DNA of 47,708 bases from an uncultured Collinsella sp. (GCA_902496455.1 CABVAY010000014.1:1-47708), one strand, 5' to 3'. Shown: positions 15,795 through 24,319, numbered from the stretch's first letter. Numbers and translations: made by a program. Notes: generated by a model from the sequence alone, not told the origin.

Positions 15795-16135
15795 CGGCGC
15801 GCTCCCATGAACTTGATGCCTTTGGGGCGACACGCCTCGCGCAGGGCCTCGATGTCGTCGGAATAGGCGGACAGCACGTCGTCGATGAACGAGTTCGACA
15901 TGCTGCCGCCGTCGGACGCCGATTCGGAGGTGCTGCCCTCGTAGCCGCGCAGGCGCAGGGCCTTCACCGCCGCATCGACGGCGATTGACTCGGCCAGGCG
16001 CGGAAGTCTCTCGACCTTGAGGCGGATGAGCAGACGGTCGGTGACCGTCTGGATCATCTCCTCGATTGCCGAGTCGTCCGGCACGGCCTCGTCGGGCAGG
16101 TATCGCGCCTTAACGCGGTCTACGAGCGCGGCCAT
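15791..16135 (-). CDS. Head-tail connector protein
   Basis: 114 aa from MAALVDRVKARYLPDEAVPD. The mostly helical pattern EEMIQTVTDRLLIRLKVERL plus a C-terminal ALREACRPKGIKFMG fits gp6/gp15-like adaptors that dock under the portal. It lies 2 bases after the capsid gene. Confidence 0.65.
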   Translation of the reverse strand: MAALVDRVKARYLPDEAVPDDSAIEEMIQTVTDRLLIRLKVERLPRLAESIAVDAAVKALRLRGYEGSTSESASDGGSMSNSFIDDVLSAYSDDIEALREACRPKGIKFMGARR

Positions 16136-16137
16136 GG

Positions 16138-17220
16138 CTAGCCCTCCACGTGGTTGGACTCGTCTTCGAGCGCCTGGGTTGAGGTGGTGTCGATGGTCGC
16201 GATGATGTGTCCGTAGACGTTGGGCAGCACGGGGATGAACACGCCGGAGGCCTTCGTCCACGTGGCAACGGGGTCGGGGGTGTCCCAACGGGTGCAGGTG
16301 ACGAACTGCATCTGGCGCTTCTCGTCGAAGGCGCCGCCCTGCTCAAGCTCTTCGGGGGTGACGCCCCAAAGGCCCGTGCCAACGGAGCCGTCGTAGCCGA
16401 CGGAGCACATGACGAACTTGCCCTCGGGGAAGAAGCGGCCCTGCGAAACGCTGCCGCCCTCCGCGCCGATGATGCCGTAGCGCTCCTCGTCGATGGACAT
16501 GGTGAGGCCGTTGAACTGTTGCGCGAGCAGGTTGTTGACCTGCCCCAGGCTGGGCAGGATGCCCGCGCCGTTCACGCCGAAGATGGCCTTCTGCACGGCG
16601 GCGTTGCGCTGGATGAGGGAGAACACCTTCTTGGAGGTGACGGCCACGGTCGGGGTCTGGCCCTTGCCCTGCGCGATGGTCACCCAATTGTCGATGTCAC
16701 CCAGGATGTCGGCGTCGGCCACGGCCCACTTGGCGGTGACCTTCTGGTCCTCGGGCACGCCGAAGTCGATTTCCATGGAGACGTTGTTCTCGGCGATGAC
16801 CATCTTGCCCGTGGTCAGAGCCTCGATCTTGGCCTTCTCGGCGCGCGTGACGACGGACTCTGCGGTGCGGGCCACGTCGTCGAAGACGTAGCGGCGCACG
16901 GAGTCCATCTGCATGTCGAGGCCGCGCGTGATGCGTCGCAGGCGCTCGGAGAGGTTGATCTTCTCCTTGATGAGCAGGGACTCGGTGGTCACGCGCTCGA
17001 ACGGCACGCGGGAGCCGATGTGGGCCTCTGTGTCGAAGCCGTGGATCATTGCCACGGTGGGCAGGTTGCCGTTTTCGGAAAGGCGCGTGTACTCGGCCTC
17101 GATGTACTGCGTCTTGCGGTCGGGGAACAGGCGGGAGCCTGTGTAGCTGCGCTGGACGTTGAAGCCCTGCGAGAAGTCGAGCATGTCGCGCTCGGTGATG
17201 AGTTCAGAGATGAGACGCAT
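16138..17220 (-). CDS. Major capsid protein, lambda gpE-like family
   Basis: 360 aa. RSYTGSRLFPDRKTQYIEAE near the N-terminus and the middle ERLRRITRGLDMQMDSVRRYVFDD follow the phage capsid E family, which has the HK97 fold. The C-terminal WDTPDPVATWTKASGVFIPV is also typical. It would assemble into the icosahedral head on the scaffold encoded upstream. AAAGGAG precedes the ATG. Confidence 0.88.
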   Translation of the reverse strand: MRLISELITERDMLDFSQGFNVQRSYTGSRLFPDRKTQYIEAEYTRLSENGNLPTVAMIHGFDTEAHIGSRVPFERVTTESLLIKEKINLSERLRRITRGLDMQMDSVRRYVFDDVARTAESVVTRAEKAKIEALTTGKMVIAENNVSMEIDFGVPEDQKVTAKWAVADADILGDIDNWVTIAQGKGQTPTVAVTSKKVFSLIQRNAAVQKAIFGVNGAGILPSLGQVNNLLAQQFNGLTMSIDEERYGIIGAEGGSVSQGRFFPEGKFVMCSVGYDGSVGTGLWGVTPEELEQGGAFDEKRQMQFVTCTRWDTPDPVATWTKASGVFIPVLPNVYGHIIATIDTTSTQALEDESNHVEG

Positions 17221-17238
17221 GTTGCGCTGCTCCTTTCG

Positions 17239-17553
17239 TTAAACCAGGTAGAGGCCTGCTGCGGCGAGGTCTGCCTTCTTCGCCTTGGCCTCGGCGGATA
17301 CCTTGTCGGCCTTGAGTCGGCCCTGGAAGATGACCGCAGCCGGGCACTTGTCGGTGTCGGTCATGTCGTAGTCCTCAAGGAACACGCCGAACTCGGACGT
17401 GCCCGTGAAGAGTGCGCCCGCCTTGATGAGCTTGCGGCCATCGACCTCCTTGGCCATGGCCTGCGTGGCGGTGCGGGTCTTCGCGACGATGCCCACCTCG
17501 GAATCGAGGATGCTTTGGGACTCGCCGTAGGTGAACGCCTTATTGAGCGCCAT
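17239..17553 (-). CDS. Head decoration-like protein
   Basis: 104 aa between scaffold and capsid, where gpD-like decoration or stabilisation proteins usually lie. Features: FLEDYDMTDTDKCPAAVIFQ in the middle and an Ala/Lys-rich C-terminal helix. GGAGG sits 8 nt before the ATG. Function is inferred from position. Confidence 0.55.
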   Translation of the reverse strand: MALNKAFTYGESQSILDSEVGIVAKTRTATQAMAKEVDGRKLIKAGALFTGTSEFGVFLEDYDMTDTDKCPAAVIFQGRLKADKVSAEAKAKKADLAAAGLYLV

Positions 17554-18223
17554 CTTTCTTTCCTCCGTTCATTCGGTTGCTGTAATCGGATGCGAACTTC
17601 GACGCGAACGACTGGCTGGGCTTGGCGCCCGCGCCGTCTTTCGGGGGCTGGCGCTTCAGCGCCTCCTGCACGGCGGCGTTTACCGCCTTGGGGAACAGCT
17701 CCTTGATCTTGGAGATCGCGGCGTTGGTGTCGTCGGCCTTCTCCGTGACGAACATGGACAGCAGCTCGTCGCCGAGGTCGATGCCTGCGGCCTTCAGCTC
17801 GGAGCGCGCGACGCCCATCTGCTCGGCCAGGTTGATGCGGCGCTCAAGCTCGGCCTTCTCGCCCTGGGTCTTCTTCAGCTCGTACTGCGCGCGCTGCAGG
17901 TCGTTCATGCCCGCCAGCTTCTCGGCCTCGGAGCGCTTGTCGTCTGCCTGCTGCGCAAGCTCCTCGCGGATGCGCTTTTCGAGCTTCTTGCCCTCGCGCG
18001 CGAGCTTCTGCTGCACGATGGCGTTCACCTCGTCGTCGGTGTAGGTCTTACCTGCTGGCTTCGGCTCTGGGTCGGTGCCGTCGCCGCTTGGCTCGGGGTC
18101 GGGGTCGTTGCCCTCGTTGCCTTCTGCGCCATCGCCTGCAGGGTCGGCGCTGCCGCCCTGCGGAGGCGTGAGGTTGCCGCCCGCTACGCCCGCGAACTTC
18201 TGTCGGTTTCCGTCTTTCGCCAT
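17540..18223 (-). CDS. Capsid scaffold protein
   Basis: 227 aa from MAKDGNRQKFAGVAGG. A Pro/Gly/Asp-rich linker (about 18-55) is followed by a long charged helix (NAIVQQKLAREGKKLEKRIR, then ELKKTQGEKAELERRINLAE), the usual scaffold layout. The C-terminus (PSQSFASKFASDYSNRMNGG) is basic and could bind capsid subunits. It lies upstream of the capsid gene as expected. Confidence 0.8.
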   Translation of the reverse strand: MAKDGNRQKFAGVAGGNLTPPQGGSADPAGDGAEGNEGNDPDPEPSGDGTDPEPKPAGKTYTDDEVNAIVQQKLAREGKKLEKRIREELAQQADDKRSEAEKLAGMNDLQRAQYELKKTQGEKAELERRINLAEQMGVARSELKAAGIDLGDELLSMFVTEKADDTNAAISKIKELFPKAVNAAVQEALKRQPPKDGAGAKPSQSFASKFASDYSNRMNGGKKDGAQ

Positions 18224-18271
18224 GTTTTGCACCCTCCATAAGGTTTCTCGTGGCTCATGCCTGCACGTTTC

Positions 18272-18331
18272 GCCGTAGCTTTTAGCGGGTTCCACGCCTG
18301 CCCGATGCCGTGGCTTTTAGCGACTTCAACG
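18272..18331 (-). repeat. Pair of 24-bp direct repeats upstream of scaffold
   Basis: GCTAAAAGCYACGGC units with matching flanks (GTKGAANNC before) occur twice at 35-bp spacing in the noncoding gap 18224-18382. The spacing is not a multiple of 3, so it is not a peptide repeat. The repeats could be regulatory sites on the scaffold-capsid leader; nothing else was found in the gap. Confidence 0.5.
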
Positions 18332-18382
18332 CTCGGTCGGTCTTTGACCAAGCCAGTGTCCCGCGTGCGTGAGATTCGCCCG

Positions 18383-18646
18383 CTACGAGGGGTCTAGGAT
18401 GTCTTCAAGGCGTTCTAGTGTCGGCAGATCGGCAAGACGCATGACCTCCGCGCCTTCGTCGGTTATCACCACCATGGGGATGCGCGTTATGCGCTCGGAG
18501 TTGTTCAGCCGCTCCATAAGGCCGTCCCATGCCCAGTGCTCGCGCACCTGGTCTGGGTATTCGGCTGCAAGCGGCTCTATGACCGCCTTCCTGTAGGCTT
18601 CGCACGCGGGGCAGCCCCGGCGTGTGATGTACTCGGCCCTGATCAC
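18383..18646 (-). CDS. Thioredoxin/glutaredoxin-like protein
   Basis: 87 aa from a GTG (MIRAEYITRRGCPACEAYRK) preceded by GGAGGAG. RRGCPACEAY is a CxxC redox motif right after the first strand, and TRIPMVVI carries the cis-Pro typical of the thioredoxin fold. It could reduce phage or host disulfides, or serve ribonucleotide reduction; no such partner gene is in the window. It sits directly after a terminator, separated from the minor head gene. Confidence 0.75.
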   Translation of the reverse strand: MIRAEYITRRGCPACEAYRKAVIEPLAAEYPDQVREHWAWDGLMERLNNSERITRIPMVVITDEGAEVMRLADLPTLERLEDILDPS

Positions 18647-18662
18647 GTCTCCTCCAATCGGC

Positions 18663-18690
18663 AAAAGAAAAGCCCCCATGTCGGGGGCTT
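18663..18690 (-). terminator. Intrinsic terminator within the head operon
   Basis: AAGCCCCC/GGGGGCTT perfect 8-bp stem with a 5-nt loop, followed on the minus strand by TTTTCTTTT. It lies between 18725 and the thioredoxin-like gene. It would reduce or separate transcription of terminase-portal from scaffold-capsid unless antiterminated. Confidence 0.8.
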
Positions 18691-18724
18691 CGTTCTACCG
18701 TGGAGGTGAGAAGGGTGTTCGGTT

Positions 18725-18934
18725 TTAGCGGTGGAGTTCCTTGTTGCGCTTGCGGATGATAGCCTCGGCCTGCTCTTGGCTTATCTCGTCAAGCCAAAGA
18801 TCGCCTACCAGCACGGCCCACAGGTCGTTGTCGTCGCGCCATCTTCCTAGCGTGAAGTTGTAGGTCTCTGCGGTACCCGCCTCAAGGTCGATGCGCGAAA
18901 CGCGCTTCACGGAATCGTCGGTGTAGTAGTTCAT
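18725..18934 (-). CDS. Small acidic protein, unknown
   Basis: 69 aa: MNYYTDDSVKRVSRIDLEAG, ending EAIIRKRNKELHR. The ATG overlaps the stop of the minor head gene (ATGA), so the two are probably translationally coupled. No recognisable domain. Because the upstream protein ends in a possible toxin-like domain, an immunity or chaperone role is worth considering, but nothing in the sequence shows it. Confidence 0.6.
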   Translation of the reverse strand: MNYYTDDSVKRVSRIDLEAGTAETYNFTLGRWRDDNDLWAVLVGDLWLDEISQEQAEAIIRKRNKELHR

Positions 18935-20457
18935 TTGCGCACCTCCTCGATGTTTGGCGGGGTTGAAAGCCCGTCGGACAGCTCTATCATGCGGCGCACA
19001 AGCTCGGCGCGCCGTTTCGGGTCGGTCTCGGGAAGCCGCTGCTCCTCGTAGAGCTTGTGAAGCTCGTTCTCCTTCAGGGCAAGCGACTCGGGCGTGTGGA
19101 ACTGCAGCTCGAACTTGAAGCCGTCGGGCGTCTCGAACTGGCAGTTGACGCCGCGGTACGTTACGCCCGTGCTCTGCAGCGTGTTCTTGACCTTGACCAA
19201 AGTATAGCCCGCCTTCTCAAGCCCGACGCGGATGCGGGCGAACTCGTCGGCGAAGCTGGCCGTTTGAAGCTGATAGGTATACCGCAGCACGTCGTGGATG
19301 GAATCGGCTGCTTCCTGCTCGCTCATGGTCTTGTCGTGCGAGTCGGTGCGAATCTTGCGCGCGAGCGACTGCTGGCCCTTGAGTCTGAAATCAAGCCCCG
19401 CGAGCGTCGAGCCTACGCGCTGAAGCGATTGCAGGAACGACGTGGTTTCAGGCTCGCGCACCATGGCGTCGGAGCGCAAACGCGTTGCTTGGGTGCCCGA
19501 ATCGCCTCCGCGCTTCTGCACGTACTCGTCTATCCACTTGTCCCAGTCGGCCACCTCAAGGGTATACGAGCAGCGGCACCACGGGTGCATGGGCGGAAAG
19601 TTCGTTCCCGGCATGCGCTCCGACAGCTTGGCTGGATGCTGCTTCTGGTAGGCCTCAAGCTCGCGGCAGACCTCGCAGGCTTTGCCGTCGTGTATGCAGC
19701 TGATGGCGTAGCTCTCGAACTCTGACTCGTGGACGCGTGCCTGCGCCTCGTTGAAGAGGTATGTGCCCTCGGTATACACGAGGCGCATGGCCGTGCGGGT
19801 GCCGCTGTGGTTCAGCCTAGCCCGAAGCTCGCGCGAGATCTCATCGTATGAGACGCCGCGCGCTATGAGCTTCGAGAAGTCGTCGTTTAGGTAGCTTGCC
19901 AGCTTCTTGCGGTTTGCCCAAATGCGGGCGGAGAAATCCTCGCCAGCCGCCCAAGCGGCCCCGACGGTAGCCTTGACCACCTCGGAATCGTAGCGGTAGA
20001 AGTTCTTTCCGAAGCCCAGCTCCTCTGCGGCCATGTTGGCCGCGCGGCGCGCCTGCTCGGAGAAGTGGCGCTCAAGCTCTGCCTGCTCGATGGCCCCGAT
20101 CTCGTATTGCTGGATGCGTATCTGCATCTGTATGGCCTCAAGCTCGTTGAGCCGGTATATCGACTCGCGAACGGGCATGAGGTCGGCATATTGCGGGTAC
20201 TTGCGCGCGAACTCGTCCATGCGCTCCATGAGCAGGGTTCGGTCCTCGGCGCTGATGGATTGCAGCAGCCGGCGGTACTCGATCACCTTGTCCTCGCCGT
20301 ACTGGGCGTAGTAGGCGGCTATGAGGCGGTCGAGCTTGGCCGCCTCGCTGGCGTACACCTTCTCAAGGCGCTTGCGCAAGGCGGACTCGTCCTTCTCAAG
20401 CTGCGCAAGGAACTCGTCTCGGCGCTCGCGCCAGTACTCGTCGCTAGGCTTACTCAT
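18931..20457 (-). CDS. Minor head protein (SPP1 gp7/Mu F-like) with RelA/SpoT-like C-terminal domain
   Basis: 508 aa from MSKPSDEYWRERRDEFLAQL. Residues 1-310 match head-morphogenesis proteins: long helices, then TRTAMRLVYTEGTYLFNEAQ, CIHDGKACEVCRELE and PMHPWCRCSY, a Cys/His metal site characteristic of the family. From about 360 a distinct domain begins: LARKIRTDSHD, SIHDVLRYTYQL, STGVTYRGVNCQFE and FKFELQFHTPES, followed by HKLYEEQR. These match the order of RelA/SpoT synthetase-like motifs. The fusion suggests an effector carried with the virion. Activity is not established: the nucleotide-binding Arg/Lys positions need a structural alignment. Confidence 0.8.
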   Translation of the reverse strand: MSKPSDEYWRERRDEFLAQLEKDESALRKRLEKVYASEAAKLDRLIAAYYAQYGEDKVIEYRRLLQSISAEDRTLLMERMDEFARKYPQYADLMPVRESIYRLNELEAIQMQIRIQQYEIGAIEQAELERHFSEQARRAANMAAEELGFGKNFYRYDSEVVKATVGAAWAAGEDFSARIWANRKKLASYLNDDFSKLIARGVSYDEISRELRARLNHSGTRTAMRLVYTEGTYLFNEAQARVHESEFESYAISCIHDGKACEVCRELEAYQKQHPAKLSERMPGTNFPPMHPWCRCSYTLEVADWDKWIDEYVQKRGGDSGTQATRLRSDAMVREPETTSFLQSLQRVGSTLAGLDFRLKGQQSLARKIRTDSHDKTMSEQEAADSIHDVLRYTYQLQTASFADEFARIRVGLEKAGYTLVKVKNTLQSTGVTYRGVNCQFETPDGFKFELQFHTPESLALKENELHKLYEEQRLPETDPKRRAELVRRMIELSDGLSTPPNIEEVRK

Positions 20458-20893
20458 CGCTGCCCATAAGAAGCTCGATGATCTGCGCCTTGGTGGCGTT
20501 CTTCGGAAGGGCCACGCCGCTTCCCTTGGCAAGCTCGCGCAGCTCGTTGATCTTCATGGCCATCAGGCCGGCGTTGTCGTCCGCCTCGGGCTGCTCTTCG
20601 GCAGGCTCGGGTTCGGCCTCTTGCGCAGGCGCTTCCTGCTGCTGTTCCGCCTCGGGCTGCGGTGCACCGCTCGGCTGCTCCTTGATTGCGTACGTTGTCG
20701 TATCAACCAGGGAGCCGACCGTCACGAGGTCTTCGCGGATGTAGCCGCCCATGGTCAGCTCAAGCCAGCCGGGTGCGGCATCCTCGACGTGCGCGGCGCA
20801 ACCGCTGCCCATCGTTCCGATAATTGGCGCCTCTGCGCTCGGCTGCTCGCGGATGGCAAGGCGCTTGCCTCGGCTATAGATCGCTACCTTCAT
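20450..20893 (-). CDS. SH3-like plus SAP/HeH-like helical protein of the head module
   Basis: 147 aa from MKVAIYSRGKRLAIREQPSA. The N-terminal half looks like a bacterial SH3 domain; a Glu/Gln/Pro-rich linker follows (about 75-110); the C-terminus (MKINELRELAKGSGVALPKN, then ATKAQIIELL) is a short helix-extension-helix motif seen in SAP/HeH nucleic-acid binding domains. It overlaps the portal by 20 bases. A head-assembly or DNA-contacting role is inferred. Confidence 0.6.
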   Translation of the reverse strand: MKVAIYSRGKRLAIREQPSAEAPIIGTMGSGCAAHVEDAAPGWLELTMGGYIREDLVTVGSLVDTTTYAIKEQPSGAPQPEAEQQQEAPAQEAEPEPAEEQPEADDNAGLMAMKINELRELAKGSGVALPKNATKAQIIELLMGSDE

Positions 20894-22325
20894 CGTTGGT
20901 TCCTTCCTCTTCGGTGTCATCGGCCTGAGCCGTCCTATTGGTGGGCATGCCGCCGCTTATGGCGTCGGCCTTCTCTTCCTGCTCGTCGCGCTTGCGCTGC
21001 ATCTCTGCCTTCGGGTCGCTCACGCACGAGAGCACGGAAAGCTGGGTCTCCTCGGACACGATGCCAGAGAGCTGCCCGGCCACGCTTGCCTCGGATTGCA
21101 GGTCGTCGGGCATGTTGCGGTGCATGGTCACTTCCACGGCCTGCCAGTCGTCGCCCGCGAAATCGGCGTTGGGGTAGGCGGCCAGAAGGCGCATGCGCTC
21201 CTGCACGCCGCGCCTGAACTTCAGCTCCTTGTTTCGCGCCAGGTTGCTCATGGGCATCATGCGCATCTTGAGCGCTATGCCGGAGGCCGTGGCGAAGTTG
21301 TCGTCGGTGATGTCGGGCACCATGGCAGTCTTGTAGATGAGCGTTTCCAGGCGGTTGATGAGGTTTTCCTGCACGCCGTCGGCGTTCGGCTTCACGAGGA
21401 ACATCACGTCGAGGCCCTCGGTCGATTCGCCGAACAGGTTGATGATCTTGTTCTCGCGGATATTCTCTATCTCGGACTCGTCAAGCTCCTTGCCCTTGAC
21501 CACCATGTAGCAATCGCTGAAGTACTCGACGTCGTTGGCCTTCTCGGACAGCACGGCGTTGTACTGCTCGATGAGCGACAGCACGCCCTCGTAGAGGCCG
21601 CGCCCCTCGGTATTCTGGCGGAAATCGACCGCGGGCACGCTTCCGAACGCATGCGCGCTAGGCTCGCCGAAGGCGAAGCCATCGTTTGTGCGGGCGAAAT
21701 CGACCACCTGCGCGGCATCCGACCAGCTGCCCTTGATGGCCCCGTCGTCGCCGTAGAACCAGCGCACGAAGAACAGCGGGCGCTTCAGCACGGAGTCGTC
21801 GTACACCATGAATGCGGTCAGCGGCGCTACCGCGATTGAGCGCGGCATGCCGTCCTCGTCTTGGTAAAGCATCTCGTAGGCATGGCCGAACTTCGAGGCC
21901 ATCTTCGAAAGCTCTGCGTCCACGTCCTCCTGAAGGTTTCTCGCCGTGAACTCGGCGATGAACGCCTCCACGGCGCTTTTCCGCGAATCGGGCATCCCCT
22001 CGGCGTTTCGCACGGAAAGCGTCATGGGCACGCCGATGAAGTAGCCCTCGAAGGTCTGCGTGATGGTGTATGCGAAGTCCGCCGCCATGCGGTTGTCGGG
22101 CTTGTAGTCGGGCTTCCTGCGCCAGGCGCGGTCGAAGATGGCGTAATGGCCCCTGTAGGCCGCGTCCAGGTACTCGTAGCGCGGCTTGTGGGACTGCTCG
22201 AACTCGTCGATTAGCCGCTGCAGCAGCTCGGGCGTCATCTCGGTGCCCGCGGGCACGCGGAAGTCCTCCGTCTCCGGCTCGCGCTGAATCTGGTCGTAGT
22301 AGAAGGAATGGAACTCGTGCGCCAC
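20874..22325 (-). CDS. Portal protein, SPP1 gp6-like
   Basis: 483 aa. Twelve copies form the DNA entry pore of the head. Family features: NRMAADFAYTITQTFEGYFI near residue 80, an ALLEYNAVLS-like helix (LSLIEQYNAVLSEKANDVEY), and the MVPDITDDNFATASGIALKM clip/wing region. The acidic C-terminus is QADDTEEEGTNDEGSD. It lies between terminase and minor head protein, as in SPP1. Confidence 0.9.
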   Translation of the reverse strand: MAHEFHSFYYDQIQREPETEDFRVPAGTEMTPELLQRLIDEFEQSHKPRYEYLDAAYRGHYAIFDRAWRRKPDYKPDNRMAADFAYTITQTFEGYFIGVPMTLSVRNAEGMPDSRKSAVEAFIAEFTARNLQEDVDAELSKMASKFGHAYEMLYQDEDGMPRSIAVAPLTAFMVYDDSVLKRPLFFVRWFYGDDGAIKGSWSDAAQVVDFARTNDGFAFGEPSAHAFGSVPAVDFRQNTEGRGLYEGVLSLIEQYNAVLSEKANDVEYFSDCYMVVKGKELDESEIENIRENKIINLFGESTEGLDVMFLVKPNADGVQENLINRLETLIYKTAMVPDITDDNFATASGIALKMRMMPMSNLARNKELKFRRGVQERMRLLAAYPNADFAGDDWQAVEVTMHRNMPDDLQSEASVAGQLSGIVSEETQLSVLSCVSDPKAEMQRKRDEQEEKADAISGGMPTNRTAQADDTEEEGTNDEGSDL

Positions 22326-23603
22326 TTATATGCCTCCCTTGAAGAACTTCACGCCTGGCTTGCTCTGCCACTGCCTTATCGCGCTTGCGAGCGAATCAGG
22401 CATGTCGTCGTGCGCTGCGTTCTCGCTGTAGTCGAGCACCTGGTTCAATGCGTCCGCGTCGAGCGGGTACTGCTCGCAGTCGAGGAACCTCACGTTGGCC
22501 CACTGGCTGCGCAGGTGCGTGCTTATCTTGATGTACTTGTTCTCCGCCTCCTGGTAGGAGCAGCACGGGTGCCCCCTGCGGATGATGGACTTGCGCAGGT
22601 AGCCCTTGTCGGCGTTCGACTCGCAGAAGACGGTGCCGATGCGCAGGGCCTTGCACTCCTTCAGTATCTCGTCGAGGCAGTCGTCCACGTGCTTGTGCCA
22701 CATGCGGATGTGCGCGTACCAGGTGCCTCCCTTCTCCCTGACGCATGTGAAGGCCGTGTAGTCCGCGCCGCCGTAGCTCGCGTCTATGTGGCCTATGCCG
22801 TCTGCCAACAGCTGCGGCTCCTTGAAGAACTGCGCGTTGGTGAACATGGCGTCCTCGTCGGCGATGTGCTTCAGCTCGTAGTTCGCCGCGAACAGGGACG
22901 GCGACATGCTGGCCCTCACGCGCTCTATGTCCTCGCGGCTCATGAGGCCCGTCTCGAAGCAGCTCCACCGGCGGATGTTGGGCATCAGCTGGAAGGCGTC
23001 GTCCTTATGCCAGGGCGTGCCCGTGTTGAAGATGCGCCCGCCTCGGTTGCGGATGTTCTGCAGCTCCATGTACAGCAGCTTGATACGCTCGCGCTCGGCT
23101 GCCGACACGCGGTCCTTCACGTTCACGATGTCGTCGGTAAACACCTTGTCGGCGTGCTTGCCGGTGAGCGAGCCGCCGCAGCCCAGCCCCAACAGCTGGG
23201 GTGCGCCGGACACGCCCTGCTTGAGATTCGTCGACACCGACGACTGCGTGGCCTTGGTTATCACGAGGTCGGTGCCGTATAGCATGCGCCCGAGGGCCTG
23301 GAACCACTCCGATTGAAGAACGTTGGCCGTGGCCGTCATGACCTCCGCCACGTCGTCGTCGGTCTTGCGCAGGAATATGACGCGCTCGCCGGGGAACAGC
23401 ACGAGGATGAATGCGAACGAGATGTGCAGGCACGTCGTCTTGAAGGAGCCTCGGTGCGCCTGGATGGTCTCGTCCTCGGTGCCGAACACCATGTCCTTGA
23501 TCCACTTGTTGTGCAGGTCGGTGAGCTTGTCGTATCCGAGCTTCACGGCGATGTCGGCGGGGCAGTCGTACACCAGGTCGATGAGGTCAGCCCTTGTCGG
23601 CAT
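22326..23603 (-). CDS. Terminase large subunit
   Basis: 425 aa. The packaging motor has an N-terminal ATPase with an atypical Walker A (RGSFKTT, 51-57) and Walker B (FTDDIV, 155-160). The C-terminal RNase H-like nuclease starts at IDASYGGADYTAFTCV, with CESNADKG and a final MPDSLASAIRQW carrying acidic metal ligands. Its 5' end overlaps the small subunit gene by 17 bases. Confidence 0.92.
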   Translation of the reverse strand: MPTRADLIDLVYDCPADIAVKLGYDKLTDLHNKWIKDMVFGTEDETIQAHRGSFKTTCLHISFAFILVLFPGERVIFLRKTDDDVAEVMTATANVLQSEWFQALGRMLYGTDLVITKATQSSVSTNLKQGVSGAPQLLGLGCGGSLTGKHADKVFTDDIVNVKDRVSAAERERIKLLYMELQNIRNRGGRIFNTGTPWHKDDAFQLMPNIRRWSCFETGLMSREDIERVRASMSPSLFAANYELKHIADEDAMFTNAQFFKEPQLLADGIGHIDASYGGADYTAFTCVREKGGTWYAHIRMWHKHVDDCLDEILKECKALRIGTVFCESNADKGYLRKSIIRRGHPCCSYQEAENKYIKISTHLRSQWANVRFLDCEQYPLDADALNQVLDYSENAAHDDMPDSLASAIRQWQSKPGVKFFKGGI

Positions 23604-24000
23604 GGCGCTTCGCCTCTATCAGCTTGCCGATCTCCTCGGCCGCATGCGACACGTCCGCTGCCACCTCGACCTTCTCGACGGGCTTCTCGCCTGCGGTGTC
23701 GCGAAGGAACTGAAGTGCGGCTATGTCGCCCTTCATGGCCTTCCTGGCGACCTTGATCACGCTTATCTCGGAAACCGTGAGCTTGCGGTCGGGGTAGTCC
23801 TCGAAGGACATCCCCTCCAGCTCGTCCAGCTCGGCGTCGGTGCCCTCGAACGGCATGTGCAGCACGGTCTTGGCGATCTCCTGCAGCTGCTTCTTCTCGC
23901 GGCGCTTCTTGGCGGCGGCCTTGCCGGCCTTCGAGGCAGCGGCCCGGCGCTGCTCGGGCGTCTGGTCGCGCTTCGGCTTGATGAGGTTCTGGTCGTTCAT
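23587..24000 (-). CDS. Terminase small subunit
   Basis: 137 aa. The N-terminus is strongly basic (EQRRAAASKAGKAAAKKRRE), and LTVSEISVIKVARKAMKGDI followed by ALQFLRDTAGEKP is typical of small terminase subunits, which recognise packaging DNA and feed the large subunit. It starts 2 bases after the stop of 24003. Confidence 0.8.
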   Translation of the reverse strand: MNDQNLIKPKRDQTPEQRRAAASKAGKAAAKKRREKKQLQEIAKTVLHMPFEGTDAELDELEGMSFEDYPDRKLTVSEISVIKVARKAMKGDIAALQFLRDTAGEKPVEKVEVAADVSHAAEEIGKLIEAKRHADKG

Positions 24001-24002
24001 GG

Positions 24003-24242
24003 CTAGTCCTCGAACGTGAGGCCCATGAAGCGCAGGCGCTTGTCAAGCTCGGCGAGCGCGCCGAAGTCGTTGGAGCCGTACACGAGGGCGTGGACGATGG
24101 CGGTGTCCATGACGTACTGCCACTGGCGCTCGTCCCAGCGGTCGCTGCAACGGTCGTCGCGCCACGCGTTGAACCATGTGACGGTCTCGGCGGGCCAGTC
24201 TGTGTCGGTGGGAAGTGTGGGCTTCTCTCGCTTGGCTGCCAT
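24003..24242 (-). CDS. Small terminase-linked protein
   Basis: 79 aa: WPAETVTWFNAWRDDRCSD, then WQYVMDTAIVHALVYGSND and LDKRLRFMGLTFED. This Trp-rich pattern recalls a family found just upstream of, or acting as, small terminase in actinobacterial phages. Here a better small-terminase candidate follows directly, so this is more likely an accessory. GAGGAG precedes the ATG. Confidence 0.6.
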   Translation of the reverse strand: MAAKREKPTLPTDTDWPAETVTWFNAWRDDRCSDRWDERQWQYVMDTAIVHALVYGSNDFGALAELDKRLRFMGLTFED

Positions 24243-24274
24243 GCGTTCACTCCTCTCTGTTTTGCTTTGACGAT

Positions 24275-24308
24275 GGAAAGGGCCAGCGCCTTATGATCGC
24301 GCTGGCCC
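24275..24308 (-). terminator. Intrinsic terminator before the packaging operon
   Basis: GGGCCAGCGC/GCGCTGGCCC perfect 10-bp stem with a 9-nt loop; the minus-strand tail is TTTCC, so it is only moderately U-rich. It lies between the 33-aa basic peptide and the packaging genes. Confidence 0.65.
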
Positions 24309-24319
24309 TGGGTTCCCCC

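Noticed and set aside
16207..17706. Plus-strand 499-aa ORF over capsid and scaffold
   Set aside because: Antisense to a clear capsid gene with its own ribosome binding site.
24003..24242. Calling this gene the terminase small subunit
   Set aside because: The next gene (23587) is a better match and touches the large subunit; similarity here is only to a Trp-rich accessory pattern.
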